Of a stretch of DNA of 64,000 nt, positions 16,547 to 25,442 are shown one piece after another. Numbering within the stretch: position 1 is the stretch's first letter; every line of letters starts with the position of its first letter. The stretch is from CALBPI01 sp963922335 (lineage in GTDB: Bacteria > Pseudomonadota > Gammaproteobacteria > Steroidobacterales > Woeseiaceae): NCBI GenBank assembly GCA_963922335.1, contig CAWUIB010000013.1:36137-100136 (forward strand). The letters are read 5' to 3'. The translations under genes and the position numbers were made by a program. The notes under the pieces are model-generated. The model was given only the letters and a program-made list of their open reading frames with translations, did no database searches and was not told the origin of the DNA.

Positions 16547-16611
16547 TGATCTTTCCTTTCTGATAAGAACTGAGTGTTGGGATTTAGTGTTGTCGCCTTC
16601 GCTGAGCGTCC

Positions 16612-17172
16612 CTAGCGGTCAGCGAAGTTGAACGCTAGATTGATACCGATCATGTCGAGACCCGGGTTGGTCCGGCTCAGTCCGCCGTTGGACGTATGCT
16701 GGGCACGCAGTGAGACGACAATGGATCTCTTGCGTCCGAGGACCATCCCGATGGCGACTGACGAGGTGAAGTGAACGTTGCCGCCTAAATCTCGGTCGCT
16801 AAGTTCTGACCCACCCACGAGTGTCCAGCTAAAGCCGAGATCAACGAAGACCGACTCCCCGACGATGGGTACCCGCCAAACAGGACCGACCGATACGAAC
16901 AACCGATCGGATGTCTTGCTTACTAATCGACCGGCGGCGAACTCGAGGTGCCGCGCCCTGAGTCGGCGTGGTGATCGCGTGTCGTAGGTCACAGCGTACT
17001 GCTGAACACCGTCGAACTTGTCGCCCGCCGCTAGGATGCGATAGCCGACGGCAGCACCTGTTTGATCCTGCGCATCTGCTCGGTTGGCGCACCAGACAAC
17101 CAGCGAAAGCGCCAGAAATAACGCCCCCTGTTTGTAGCGGCGAAGGCGGGAGTGATGAATCGCTGTCTTCAT
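16612..17172 (-). CDS. pagL: acyloxyacyl hydrolase / PagL-type lipid A 3-O-deacylase
   Basis: 186 residues with a signal peptide (about 1-34) and an outer-membrane beta-barrel. The PagL active-site motif H-x-S-N is present as His159-Thr-Ser161-Asn in LRAQHTSNGGLSRTNPGLD, followed by the usual NPG. It would remove the 3-O acyl chain of lipid A from within the outer membrane, altering endotoxin and permeability. The start at 17172 is preferred because it begins a good signal peptide; the frame stays open upstream to 17307. It is divergent from a LysR regulator, which may control it. Confidence 0.82.
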   Translation of the reverse strand: MKTAIHHSRLRRYKQGALFLALSLVVWCANRADAQDQTGAAVGYRILAAGDKFDGVQQYAVTYDTRSPRRLRARHLEFAAGRLVSKTSDRLFVSVGPVWRVPIVGESVFVDLGFSWTLVGGSELSDRDLGGNVHFTSSVAIGMVLGRKRSIVVSLRAQHTSNGGLSRTNPGLDMIGINLAFNFADR

Positions 17173-17260
17173 GGTGGTGTCCCAAGCTGTTCTGTGTGAG
17201 GCCGGTCCCAGTGACTCGGCGGTTATCGATTGAGGACCACGATAAGCGCGATTCAGCTTT

Positions 17261-17273
17261 GTGATAAGATCAC
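17261..17273. promoter_or_regulatory. GTGAT-aag-ATCAC dyad between pagL and lysR
   Basis: A perfect 5-bp-arm dyad lies in the divergent intergenic region 68 bp before the LysR start and includes a TGATaagATCA core of the T-N11-A type. It is a candidate LysR binding site. Only the dyad itself is seen in the sequence. Confidence 0.45.
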
Positions 17274-17340
17274 TAATGCGCATAACATTTTTGCGTGTTT
17301 TGCACAAAATAAACTTGGGGATCGAAAAGGAGAACGAGCA

Positions 17341-18279
17341 ATGGACCAGCTCGGCGCTATTGCACTGTTCAATAAGGTCGTGGAAACCGGATCCTTCTCC
17401 GAGGCGGGTCGGCAGGCCAATTTGGCGCCTTCCAGTGTTTCGCGTCGCGTCGTGGATCTAGAGGGCTGGCTTGGTGCGACGTTGTTTCACCGCACCACAC
17501 GCAAACTCAACCTGACCGAGGTCGGTCGATCCTTTCACGAGCGTACGCGACACATCTTGCTTGACCTCGAGGAAGCCCGGACGATCGCCGCCTCCCTGGA
17601 AGACAAGCCGGCAGGGCTAGTGCGGATCTCTGTACCCGCAAGCCTTGAACAACACATCGTTGTTGCAACTGCGCTGTTTCAAGACCGCTGGCCTGAGGTG
17701 ACCTTCGGGTTGATCTCAACCGATCGAAAAGTGGATCTGGTGGCAGAGGGTTTGGACATCGCAATCCGTGCGGGTCAACTAAAGGACTCGACGCTACGCG
17801 CTCGCAAGCTGACAGACGTTACGCGGCGACTCTGCGCCAGCCCTCAATACCTGGCGATCGCCCCGAAGCTAGCGAATCCACGTGACATCGAGAAGCATCA
17901 GTGTCTTGCGTTAAGGCGAGGCCCTGGCAGCAATACCTGGCGATTCAGGCGAGGTCGGCGAGTTGTGTCCGTCGAAGCGGGCGGCGGCTTTACAGCTAAC
18001 AGCGGAAATATGTTGGTCACTGCGGCGCGGCACGGTCGTGGCCTGATACTGTCGCCCGATTGGATCCTAGGGCCAGCTCTCGCTCGAGGTGACCTGGTTG
18101 AGGTGTTGTCGGAGTTCGAGCCCTACCCGCGATCGTCGGCGCTTTACGCCGTGCATCCGTATCAACGGTTCATGCCGCCCAAGGTCCGACTCTTTGTAGA
18201 TTTTCTGGTCGAGAGATTCAGCGACAACTACGATTGGCACATCGATCCAACCGATCTTGAACCGGCAAGCGCACCGTAG
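17341..18279 (+). CDS. LysR-family transcriptional regulator
   Basis: 312 residues. The N-terminal winged helix-turn-helix (about 1-60) reads LFNKVVETGSFSEAGRQANLAPSSVSRRVVDLEGWLGATLFHRTTRKLNLTE, followed by a substrate-binding domain (about 90-300). It belongs to the DsdC/GcvA/CrgA-like group, recognised by VDLVAEGLDIAIRAG near 135. ATG 17341 has AAGGAG 8 nt upstream. It is divergent from pagL, so pagL is a candidate target; the co-inducer is unknown. Confidence 0.93.
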   Translation: MDQLGAIALFNKVVETGSFSEAGRQANLAPSSVSRRVVDLEGWLGATLFHRTTRKLNLTEVGRSFHERTRHILLDLEEARTIAASLEDKPAGLVRISVPASLEQHIVVATALFQDRWPEVTFGLISTDRKVDLVAEGLDIAIRAGQLKDSTLRARKLTDVTRRLCASPQYLAIAPKLANPRDIEKHQCLALRRGPGSNTWRFRRGRRVVSVEAGGGFTANSGNMLVTAARHGRGLILSPDWILGPALARGDLVEVLSEFEPYPRSSALYAVHPYQRFMPPKVRLFVDFLVERFSDNYDWHIDPTDLEPASAP

Positions 18280-18337
18280 GTCGGCGTTACGTGGTTCGAT
18301 CGGGCTCAGTGAGACGGTAAGTAGCGGAGACACTATT

Positions 18338-19057
18338 GTGAGCAACAACCACCTAGGCCAACCCATTGGGTTTGCCCTACCTAACTGGCCGGGTGCGGTC
18401 CATCCTTCTCGAACACCAATTCGCGGCGATTTCGCGATCATTGAGCCGCTAGACCCAGACCGCCACGTAGATGATCTTCATACGGCATTCGCTGCTGACC
18501 CAGATGGTGCTCTTTGGACGTATATGTTTGATGGTCCATTCCAATCAAAGAGAGAGCTCTCGTCGTGGTTGTCGCGCGCATGCGAAACAGACGATCCGCT
18601 GTTTCACGTAATCGTCGACCGCGCGACAGGGAAAGCAGCAGGGCTTGCGGCCTACATGAGAATCAAGCCGGAGGTTGGTGTCATCGAGATCGGCCACATC
18701 ACGCTCTCCCCTGCTCTGCAGCGAACAAGCGCCGCCACGGAAGCCATGTATCTGTTCATGAAGCGCGCCTTTGAGGAGCTTGGCTATCGTCGCTATGAAT
18801 GGAAGTGCGACTCGCTGAATTCGGCGTCCCAACGAGCCGCCCTACGCTTGGGTTTTGAATACGATGGCACCTTTAAGCAAGCCATTGTCTATAAGGGCAG
18901 AAATCGCGACACGGCGTGGTATTCCATCCTAGATCGCGACTGGCCGTCCCTTAAGTGCGCGTATGAGCGGTGGCTCGATCCGAGGAACTTTGACAACGAA
19001 GGGCAGCAGAGGGAACGCCTGCCCGAGCTCATTGCCCAATCGCAAGCCGATCGATGA
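18338..19057 (+). CDS. GNAT-family N-acetyltransferase (RimJ/RimL-like)
   Basis: 239 residues. The acetyl-CoA fold is visible: GAVHPSRTPIRGDFAIIEPLDPDRHVDDL at the start, KAAGLAAYMRIKPEVGVIEIGHITLSPALQRTSAATEAMYLFMKRAFEELGYRRYEWKCDSLN in the middle and SQRAALRLGFEYDGTFKQAIVYKGRNRDTAWYSI at the end. This matches the RimJ/RimL-type branch acting on protein N-termini or small molecules. The likely start is GTG 18338 with GCGGAGA in front; no in-frame ATG fits better. It overlaps the next GNAT gene by 4 bp. Confidence 0.9.
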   Translation: MSNNHLGQPIGFALPNWPGAVHPSRTPIRGDFAIIEPLDPDRHVDDLHTAFAADPDGALWTYMFDGPFQSKRELSSWLSRACETDDPLFHVIVDRATGKAAGLAAYMRIKPEVGVIEIGHITLSPALQRTSAATEAMYLFMKRAFEELGYRRYEWKCDSLNSASQRAALRLGFEYDGTFKQAIVYKGRNRDTAWYSILDRDWPSLKCAYERWLDPRNFDNEGQQRERLPELIAQSQADR

Positions 19058-19518
19058 ATGTGCAAATCTCACAAGCGGAATCGGGCGACCTCGAGCACCT
19101 CGCTGAGTTGTTGGATACCCTGTTTAGTCAAGAAACCGAGTTCGCCCCCGATCGCGAAACTCAGCTGATCGCACTCCGGTCGATTATCACCGATCCGAGA
19201 CTCGGGGAAATCACCGTTGCCAGAAAGAACGGACGGTGCGTCGGGATGGTCTTGATTCTGTACACAATTTCAACAGCACTCGGCGCGCGCGTGGCCATTC
19301 TGGAGGACATGATCGTCGCAGAAGACTGTCGCGGTGAAGGGATCGGCCGCCAGCTCATTACCACCGCGATGCAGCGCGCTCGTCGTTCTGGCTGCAAAAG
19401 AGTCACCTTGTTGACTGACGCGGACAACCTTCGCGCGCAGCGTTTCTACCGATCACGGGGTTTTTCGCACTCCAGCATGGCGGTCATGCGTCTTTATTTT
19501 GCGAATGACGACGAGTAG
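19054..19518 (+). CDS. GNAT-family N-acetyltransferase
   Basis: 154 residues, a compact single GNAT domain: LEHLAELLDTLFSQETEFAPD at the start, motif A as ILEDMIVAEDCRGEGIGRQLITTAMQRARRSGCKRVTLLTD, and NLRAQRFYRSRGF as motif B. The R/Q-x-x-G-x-G/A acetyl-CoA loop is CRGEGIG. Translational coupling (ATGA) with the upstream acetyltransferase suggests joint expression. The substrate is unknown. Confidence 0.92.
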   Translation: MNVQISQAESGDLEHLAELLDTLFSQETEFAPDRETQLIALRSIITDPRLGEITVARKNGRCVGMVLILYTISTALGARVAILEDMIVAEDCRGEGIGRQLITTAMQRARRSGCKRVTLLTDADNLRAQRFYRSRGFSHSSMAVMRLYFANDDE

Positions 19519-19652
19519 TTCGTCTGTCATCGGATGAAATGGCCTCTCGTGCTAACCTGTAAGTGTCTCGAAACACGGATTCGTATCGAGCTTAGGAGGC
19601 CGTCCTATCCGTCGGCGCAAATGGACGATCGTGGTCCGCGTTGGAGGTGGGT

Positions 19653-21131
19653 ATGGCTGAGAGAGATTGCGCTTCAAAATGGTTTTCGCGTGTTCTGCCG
19701 ATCTTTGTAACAGCGATGCTGCTAAACGTTGCATACGCAACTACAGCAGTTGACCCGTCTAGCTCACCTAGCGTTCTAGACGCCATCCAAAGCGCCTTAG
19801 TCGCCGGTAACCTTGAATCGGCCGACGAGCTTTCCAATGATTGCCTGGACAATCCAGCGCTTTCACCGATTCATGCCGACTGCGCTATTGCTTTGGCAAA
19901 GGTGAATGTATTTCTGTCGCGCTTCCCACAAGCTATTCAGACGCTGGAAGAATACGTAACCAGCTCGCTGCCAAGGCACGCCGTACAGACCAACCAAATC
20001 CGCGGTGTCGCCTATCTGAAGCAAGGGAACTACGCCGGCGCTATCGACAGTTTCGAATCCGCGCTAAAAACGCTACAGGACAACCCGGACCTTGCTACTG
20101 AGGTCAAGGTTCTCAACAATCTGGGTGTGTCTTTGCTCTATTTGGAGGACTATCAGTCCGCACTCGAGGCGTTTGAACGACTGCATCGCGACTATGAGTC
20201 CGAAATGAGTCCGACGACGCATGCGTCAGTGCTTAGCAATATCGGAGATGCTCATCACTTGCTCGGTGACAACGATGAAGCTTTGGATTGGCACAACAAA
20301 GCATTGGCGATTCGCGAATCCATTGGGAACCCCGAGAAGCTCGGCATCTCCTACCGAGCGATCTCCCAAATCCACACGGAACTCGACGATTTAGCGTTGG
20401 CGTTGGAGTATTCACAGAGGGCGATCGATATCGAGTCGCAGCACGGTATGGAGGCGGCGCTTGCTTCCACGCTGATTGGCCAAGCCGAGATTCGGCGCCG
20501 AATGGGTCAACTGGAGGAAGCGCTCTATGCTGCCGAGACCTCATTGGAAATCACAGATCGCTTGTCGCTCGAAGCCCTCTCGGTGTCGACGCTTCAACAC
20601 CTTTCTTGGATTCAACGTGATCTAGGTAACAACGTAGCCGCACTCCGAAATCTTCAGCGTGCGTTTGAAATACAGGTTTCGCTACACAACGAAGCCGAAC
20701 GAGTTCGAATCTCTCAGATTGAAGCAGACTATCGCGTCGCGAAGATGGCGCGTGACCAAGCAGCCGAACGCCAGATTGCCGCTGCTGAACTCGCCCAACG
20801 CGACGCTCAACTAAGTCGCCTCGCATCGATCATGGCCGGCGTTGGTGCGGTACTGCTTGCCGTTATCGTGTTCAGTCAGTACGTGCGCACGAAGAACCAT
20901 AAATTGAGTCAAGCCAACAATGAACTGAGCCAAGCCTACGCCAGGATCGATACTCTCGAAGGTTTCCTGACAGTCTGTATGCACTGCCGAAAAATCTGGA
21001 TTGATGATGAAGAGCAGTGGGTGATTCTTGAGGAATATGTTCAAAAGAAGACCAAGGCGCAGACCTCTCACGGCCTGTGCAAGGAATGCCGTGACATTCA
21101 CTATCCGAATCTTGCCGGGATGGACGAATAG
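19653..21131 (+). CDS. exported TPR protein with C-terminal double-CxxC domain (copy 2)
   Basis: 492 residues with the same order as 2303-3730: signal peptide (about 1-29), six or more TPRs (about 65-345), a coiled coil, one membrane helix (about 391-410, IMAGVGAVLLAVIVFSQYV), and a tail with CMHC and CKEC flanking WVILEEYVQ and SHGLC. The tail fits the Cys-pair/W/LE.Y/SHG.C module of sensor proteins better than copy 1, which lost the SHG. Many TPR segments are nearly identical between the copies (VLNN.G...LYLEDY; MSPTTHASVLSNIGDA; SLHNEA). ATG 19653 has GGAGG in front. The function is unknown. Confidence 0.75.
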   Translation: MAERDCASKWFSRVLPIFVTAMLLNVAYATTAVDPSSSPSVLDAIQSALVAGNLESADELSNDCLDNPALSPIHADCAIALAKVNVFLSRFPQAIQTLEEYVTSSLPRHAVQTNQIRGVAYLKQGNYAGAIDSFESALKTLQDNPDLATEVKVLNNLGVSLLYLEDYQSALEAFERLHRDYESEMSPTTHASVLSNIGDAHHLLGDNDEALDWHNKALAIRESIGNPEKLGISYRAISQIHTELDDLALALEYSQRAIDIESQHGMEAALASTLIGQAEIRRRMGQLEEALYAAETSLEITDRLSLEALSVSTLQHLSWIQRDLGNNVAALRNLQRAFEIQVSLHNEAERVRISQIEADYRVAKMARDQAAERQIAAAELAQRDAQLSRLASIMAGVGAVLLAVIVFSQYVRTKNHKLSQANNELSQAYARIDTLEGFLTVCMHCRKIWIDDEEQWVILEEYVQKKTKAQTSHGLCKECRDIHYPNLAGMDE

Positions 21132-21173
21132 CTCGCGCACCTGGCTGAGAGAAGAGTGCCTATGTCGGCTAGG

Positions 21174-21190
21174 GGGGTATCGATTACCCC
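21174..21190 (+). terminator. short GGGGTA/TACCCC hairpin
   Basis: Perfect 6-bp stem with a 5-nt loop, 42 bases after the second TPR gene. No T-run follows. It may act as a weak terminator before the diguanylate cyclase gene. Confidence 0.35.
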
Positions 21191-21267
21191 TTGGATCAAC
21201 AACTTGAGGTCCCAAGGCAACGATTAAGCTCAAGTAATCGTCAAAATCGCCGCTAACGCTACGCGTT

Positions 21268-22329
21268 ATGCTGCGAAAACCCTCACTTGAAGAATGGCCC
21301 CCGATCCTGCTGGCTGGCGCCGGCATCGCAGGCCTGTTGCCGATGGCCATCTACCGGTTCACTGAGGGCAATGTCCTCGTGGGTACCATCGACTTTGTCG
21401 CAGCAGTCGCCTTCGCAGTGATCGCCTGGACTGTGGTGGCCAAGGGGGCAGTTCGTACCGCGAGCATTCTGATGGCGGCCGTCGCTATAGGTACCGCGGT
21501 AACGACAGTGAGCATTCGCGGTGGCTACCAAATCATGTGGATGTTCCCCGCGACCGTCGCATTATTCTACTTGCTACAGCCTCGAGAAGCGGCGATCACC
21601 GCCACAATTGCCAGCATCATTGTTTCACCCCGAGTGATTGAACTTGCCGAAGTCGGTCATAAAGTCGTTTTCGTTGGATCCCTACTCGTGACGGTCTTGC
21701 TGTCGATCGCCTTCGCATTTTTGGTTCTAGAACGTACGCGCGCGCTTGAGGCCACAAACCTGGTTGACCCGCTGACAGGGATCGGTAACCGCCGTGCTCT
21801 TGACGAAGCTCTCGAAAACGAGATCAAGAAAACACAACGATCGGGCATAACCTTTGTGTTGATGATGATTGATGTGGACTTCTTCAAATCCGTCAATGAC
21901 CGGTACGGACACTCAACGGGAGACATTGTGCTCAAGGGCATTGCATCATGCCTCGCATCCGAAATCAGACCGACAGATTCGTGCTTCCGTGCTGGCGGAG
22001 AGGAGTTCGTGGTCATCGCTCATGGTGTTCGTTTATCGGACGCGCAATTGATTGCAGAGCGACTTCGCGCAGCGATATCCGAGATACTCCATCAGCCGGA
22101 ATGCCAATCCGAACCCATTACGGTGACTGCATCGTTCGGTTTGGCAGAGTTTCGGCCCCCCGAGACTCGGGATCGACTATACGGCCGTGCAGACAAGGCC
22201 CTATATATCGCGAAGGACAATGGTCGGAATCAACTGCACTTCTTCGAAGGTACCGCAAGCCTAAGCGGTACCGACGCGTATGAAATCGAATCCTCACCAT
22301 TAGATCTTGAGGTTTCTAATCGAGGCTGA
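21268..22329 (+). CDS. membrane diguanylate cyclase (GGDEF domain)
   Basis: 353 residues with five to six predicted membrane helices (about 15-155) and a GGDEF domain (about 165-330). The active loop is GGEEF and the substrate-binding DVDFFKSVND and DPLTGIGNRRAL segments are intact. An inhibitory I-site RxxD (RPTD) sits five residues before GGEEF, so feedback inhibition by c-di-GMP is expected. It makes c-di-GMP in response to a signal sensed by the membrane part. It looks monocistronic. Confidence 0.95.
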   Translation: MLRKPSLEEWPPILLAGAGIAGLLPMAIYRFTEGNVLVGTIDFVAAVAFAVIAWTVVAKGAVRTASILMAAVAIGTAVTTVSIRGGYQIMWMFPATVALFYLLQPREAAITATIASIIVSPRVIELAEVGHKVVFVGSLLVTVLLSIAFAFLVLERTRALEATNLVDPLTGIGNRRALDEALENEIKKTQRSGITFVLMMIDVDFFKSVNDRYGHSTGDIVLKGIASCLASEIRPTDSCFRAGGEEFVVIAHGVRLSDAQLIAERLRAAISEILHQPECQSEPITVTASFGLAEFRPPETRDRLYGRADKALYIAKDNGRNQLHFFEGTASLSGTDAYEIESSPLDLEVSNRG

Positions 22330-22867
22330 GTTGCGCAAGCACTTGCCTGCTACATACGCGACCACCGGCCCTCACGCAAAAGAACGACAAATTCGCGGTT
22401 CTCGGGTTTCGACGAGCGGCTTTCGGCGCACCTCGCGATTCTTTGCGCAGTCGATCTATGGAACAAACGAAATCCTGATCCTTATGGATAAAGGCCCCGT
22501 GTTCGTATTGATGAGAAGGCGCCGAGGCACACAATCGTCACGCGATCGATTCTGCTCAAGCGTGCACATCAAAAAAAGCAAAGGTGTCTTTCAAACACAG
22601 AGATCGCCGTCTCTGATCGCTTAATCACTAGGGGGCGCCGCCCCCCGCGCACTGCAAGGTTACGCTCCGCCGCTTCCTCACCCGTTCAGACTTCCTCGCT
22701 TTGCTCGTCCGCTTAGCTGCGGCTTCCGGTGAGCGACCTTTCCGTTTTCTACCCCCGCGCTTCGCCACCGGGGCAGGAGCGCAGCGCGCTTGCGCTCGGA
22801 ATCCCGATAAGGGGAGAACCCAGCGCCCGCTACGCGGCACTGTCTACCACGAGTGAGGAAACCAACT
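22330..22867. other. boundary region before the ParB-like gene
   Basis: No convincing gene. It changes from ordinary sequence to GC-rich, hairpin-rich DNA after about 22620. Hairpins include GGGGGC-gcc-GCCCCC (22631-22645) and GAGCGCA-N7-TGCGCTC (22777-22797). The 50-bp element shared with the ssb upstream region lies at 22676-22725. This is probably the leader or promoter region of the ParB-like gene and near the left limit of the mobile segment. No direct repeat or tRNA end marking an attachment site was found. Confidence 0.55.
22676..22725 (+). repeat. 50-bp split repeat, copy A (upstream of parB-like gene)
   Basis: CCTCACCCGTTCAGA, then 21 variable bases, then CTTAGCTGCGGCTT. The same two blocks with the same 21-base spacing recur at 35261-35310 upstream of ssb. 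Constant spacing with a variable centre suggests a structured leader RNA or a bipartite protein site rather than chance. Confidence 0.8.
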
Positions 22868-24760
22868 ATGAACCAGGCGACACAAGAAGTAACACTCTCC
22901 GAGGTTGTGAACATCCCGTATCACTGTCTTCGAAGAACAAGCGACAACATGCGAACGGTAAACCCAAGCCAAGAGGACGACCAGAAGCTGATCGCGAATA
23001 TTCGGGCAACAGGCGCTGTGCTCCAGAATCTCGTCGTCACCCCACTGGACGACGAAGAAGGATGTTATGGCGTGAACGCTGGAGGCCGCCGCTTCGGCGC
23101 AGTCGGCGTGCTTGTCAAGGACGGCGTTTTCCCGGAAGACTTTCCGGTGCCGTGTCGCGTGCAGACTGGCGGTAGCCGATCCGCCGTGTCCGTTGCCGAG
23201 AACCTCAAAGCGGCGGTACACCCGGCGGACGAGTTCAATGCGTTCAAGAAAATGCGTAATGACGGCATGGACGTGGCGACCATCGCGAACCATTACGGTA
23301 TCTCTGAGTTTCAGGTACACCAACGCCTCAAGTTGGCCCAGGTCGCACCGATGATTCTCAACGCCTACCGCCGTGGTGACATCGAACTCGACACGGTGAT
23401 GGCGTTCACGCTGGCTGAAAACCAAAAGGCACAGACTGCGCTGTTCAAAGACCTCGGCGGGCGTTGCAGCGCCTGGCAGGTCAAACGCGCACTAACGAAC
23501 GAGACGATTCGTTCGGATGACCGGCTCGTTAAGTACATTGGCCTTGATGCGTACAAGGACGCGGGTGGCAAGGTGCTCGCGGACATGTTCGAAGACTACG
23601 ACCACATCTGCGACTTCGAGTTGGTCGAGCAGCTCGCCGGCGAGAAACTCGCAAAAGCGGCTGAGCGCATTCGCAAGCGCGAGGGCTGGGGCGATGTTTT
23701 CACAACCTTGGAGCGCCACTTCCACGTCTACGATGCGTATGTGCTTATGCAGCCCGACTCGGTCAACGTTCCGGACGAACTGAACGAGAAGATCGCATCA
23801 CTCAATACAGAGCGCGACCGTATCTGTGACGAGGACGACTGGTCGGAGGAGTCTGAGGATCAGCTTGTTAAGATCGATGACGAACTGGAAGCGGCCGAGA
23901 AGGAACGAGACGGCTATCGCGCGTTCACGGAAGACCAGAAGAACGCCGGCGTGCTCGTGGCGACCATCAACCACAGCGGAAAGGTCGAGTATGACCGCGG
24001 TCTGATGACTAAGGCGGCCGCGCGTGCGGCAAAATCGAAGGACAACAAAACGAGCGGCGGTGAAGAAGCCGCTTCCACTGCGACACTGCCGCAGGCCTTG
24101 TTGACCGATCTTGGCGCGCATCGGCAGCAGATCGCTCGGCTCACTATGCTCTCGAATCCTTCGCTGGCGGAAGATATTTTGCTGTTTGCGCTCGTGCAGA
24201 ACGTGATCGGCGACTATTGGAACGACAAGGGCATTAACCTTCGCGCTGAATCGAACGACCCCATGGATGAGCGGTTCAGGGAGACCGATGCTGCGGCTGC
24301 ATGGGACAAGGCCAAGTCGAAGCTATATCTCGAATTCCAGTCCGCTGACGGCGAGGCGGCGCAGTTTGCCGCACTGCGGGAGTTGACACCGAAGCGTAAG
24401 CAAGGGCTGTTGACCTTCTGCGTCGCTGCCTGTTTCGAGACCGGTTTGATGAGGGAGGAAGAGAGTCTCAACGAACTCATCATCGAGACGATGGCTCCTG
24501 ACTACGCCGAGCACTTTCGCCCAACAGACGCTGAGTACTTCAAGCGGTTGAAGCGCGATGACCTTGTTGCACTTGGCGAGGCGTTGTTTGGTGCGGCGTT
24601 CGAAGAACGCAAGAAATGGAAGAAAGGCCAACTGGTGACGTTCTTCCATGACTTCTTCAACAAGCCGCTTCCCTCGGATTTGGATGGAGAGATACGTGCT
24701 AAGTACGAGTCGATCCGCGCGCACTGGTTGCCCGACGGTTTCCTCAACCCTGTTGCCTAG
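22868..24760 (+). CDS. ParB/Spo0J-family protein of plasmid/ICE type
   Basis: 630 residues. The N-terminal ParB/sulfiredoxin-like CTPase domain (about 10-110) contains VNAGGRRFGA (equivalent of the G-x-RR box) and SVAENLKAAVHPADEFNAF. A helix-turn-helix follows (about 125-155, DVATIANHYGISEFQVHQRLKLAQVAP). The long C-terminal half is acidic and helical and typical of the large ParB-like proteins on conjugative elements. No parA lies beside it, so it may act in DNA organisation or gene regulation rather than classical partition. ATG 22868 is preferred over GTG 22853. A hairpin identical in format to that after ssb follows the stop codon. Confidence 0.88.
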   Translation: MNQATQEVTLSEVVNIPYHCLRRTSDNMRTVNPSQEDDQKLIANIRATGAVLQNLVVTPLDDEEGCYGVNAGGRRFGAVGVLVKDGVFPEDFPVPCRVQTGGSRSAVSVAENLKAAVHPADEFNAFKKMRNDGMDVATIANHYGISEFQVHQRLKLAQVAPMILNAYRRGDIELDTVMAFTLAENQKAQTALFKDLGGRCSAWQVKRALTNETIRSDDRLVKYIGLDAYKDAGGKVLADMFEDYDHICDFELVEQLAGEKLAKAAERIRKREGWGDVFTTLERHFHVYDAYVLMQPDSVNVPDELNEKIASLNTERDRICDEDDWSEESEDQLVKIDDELEAAEKERDGYRAFTEDQKNAGVLVATINHSGKVEYDRGLMTKAAARAAKSKDNKTSGGEEAASTATLPQALLTDLGAHRQQIARLTMLSNPSLAEDILLFALVQNVIGDYWNDKGINLRAESNDPMDERFRETDAAAAWDKAKSKLYLEFQSADGEAAQFAALRELTPKRKQGLLTFCVAACFETGLMREEESLNELIIETMAPDYAEHFRPTDAEYFKRLKRDDLVALGEALFGAAFEERKKWKKGQLVTFFHDFFNKPLPSDLDGEIRAKYESIRAHWLPDGFLNPVA

Positions 24761-24770
24761 CAGGGACTGC

Positions 24771-24798
24771 GGGGTGGCCCGCTAACGCGGGCTGCCCC
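24771..24798 (+). terminator. 28-nt hairpin after parB-like gene (twin of 36043-36070)
   Basis: GGGG-NN-GCCCGC-N4-GCGGGC-NN-CCCC starting 11 bases after the stop codon. The same layout, with identical stem sequences, follows ssb. It has no T-run, so termination is likely Rho-assisted or the hairpin protects the mRNA 3' end. Confidence 0.7.
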
Positions 24799-24980
24799 TG
24801 TCTTGGCGTGACATAAAATAGTCGCTCAATCCACTCGATTAAGCTGCGACGGTACTCCATGGAACCGATTCTAGGTGAGTAGCTCACGCTATCGCAGCAA
24901 GCGGCAGGCAGAGCTTTCTTGCCAATGTCAGCCGCTACTGCACGCCTGGTATGAACGTCATGCCGACATTCTGTCGACAC

Positions 24981-25442
24981 TCATGCTTGGTTAACCGCTG
25001 CCTCCCAAGCCGCCTGAGCAACGTTCCATGTGACCAGTGCCACTGTATGCCCTTTCGGATCAACGAAATTTAGCGGCCCTAGAAACGTCATGTAGAACTC
25101 GCTGTCCTCTGGGAAGTACGTTTTTTCGTGATAGGCCTGACACGCTTCGTATCCGTAACCTGGGGCTTGGGCTGTATCACCGCCGTCGTCGTCTCCTCCA
25201 CGGACCTCCATTCGCCCACGAGTTAACCAATACTCACCGGGTCCAATATGGACATGTGGCGCGAACGACGACCCTTTCGGACAATCGAAGATCGCCGTCC
25301 AGGCGCCCATTTCTGGCGCGACGTTGAGGAGTTTCCACTTGATCCCCCCGTCGCTCAAGGCGTCAGGGAAATCGACCCACGGGATCTCGTCCATCTGTAC
25401 GTAACGGCCTGCGACCGTTTCCATGTGTACTGGCATGCTCAT
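24981..25442 (-). CDS. cupin-domain protein
   Basis: 153 residues with a single cupin barrel: FDCPKGSSFAPHVHIGPGEYWLTRGRMEVRGG carries the metal-binding HxH...E motif, and the second motif lies around EFYMTFLGPLNFVD. It resembles acetylacetone-cleaving or ChrR-like cupins, so a dioxygenase or metal-dependent ligand-binding role is possible, but the substrate is unknown. It overlaps the glyoxalase gene by 4 bp and is the third gene of a TonB receptor-glyoxalase-cupin operon. Confidence 0.8.
   Translation of the reverse strand: MSMPVHMETVAGRYVQMDEIPWVDFPDALSDGGIKWKLLNVAPEMGAWTAIFDCPKGSSFAPHVHIGPGEYWLTRGRMEVRGGDDDGGDTAQAPGYGYEACQAYHEKTYFPEDSEFYMTFLGPLNFVDPKGHTVALVTWNVAQAAWEAAVNQA

Noticed and set aside
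21132..21267. c-di-GMP riboswitch before the diguanylate cyclase
   Set aside because: Only one short hairpin (21174-21190); no GEMM core sequence or tetraloop receptor was seen.
22307..22624. 105-codon plus-strand frame after the diguanylate cyclase
   Set aside because: Starts inside the cyclase gene, is basic and low in structure, and resembles no family.
24744..24980. 78-codon minus-strand frame between the parB-like gene and the cupin gene
   Set aside because: Overlaps the parB stop and the terminator hairpin; composition looks random. An IS remnant was considered but no transposase motif or end repeats were seen.
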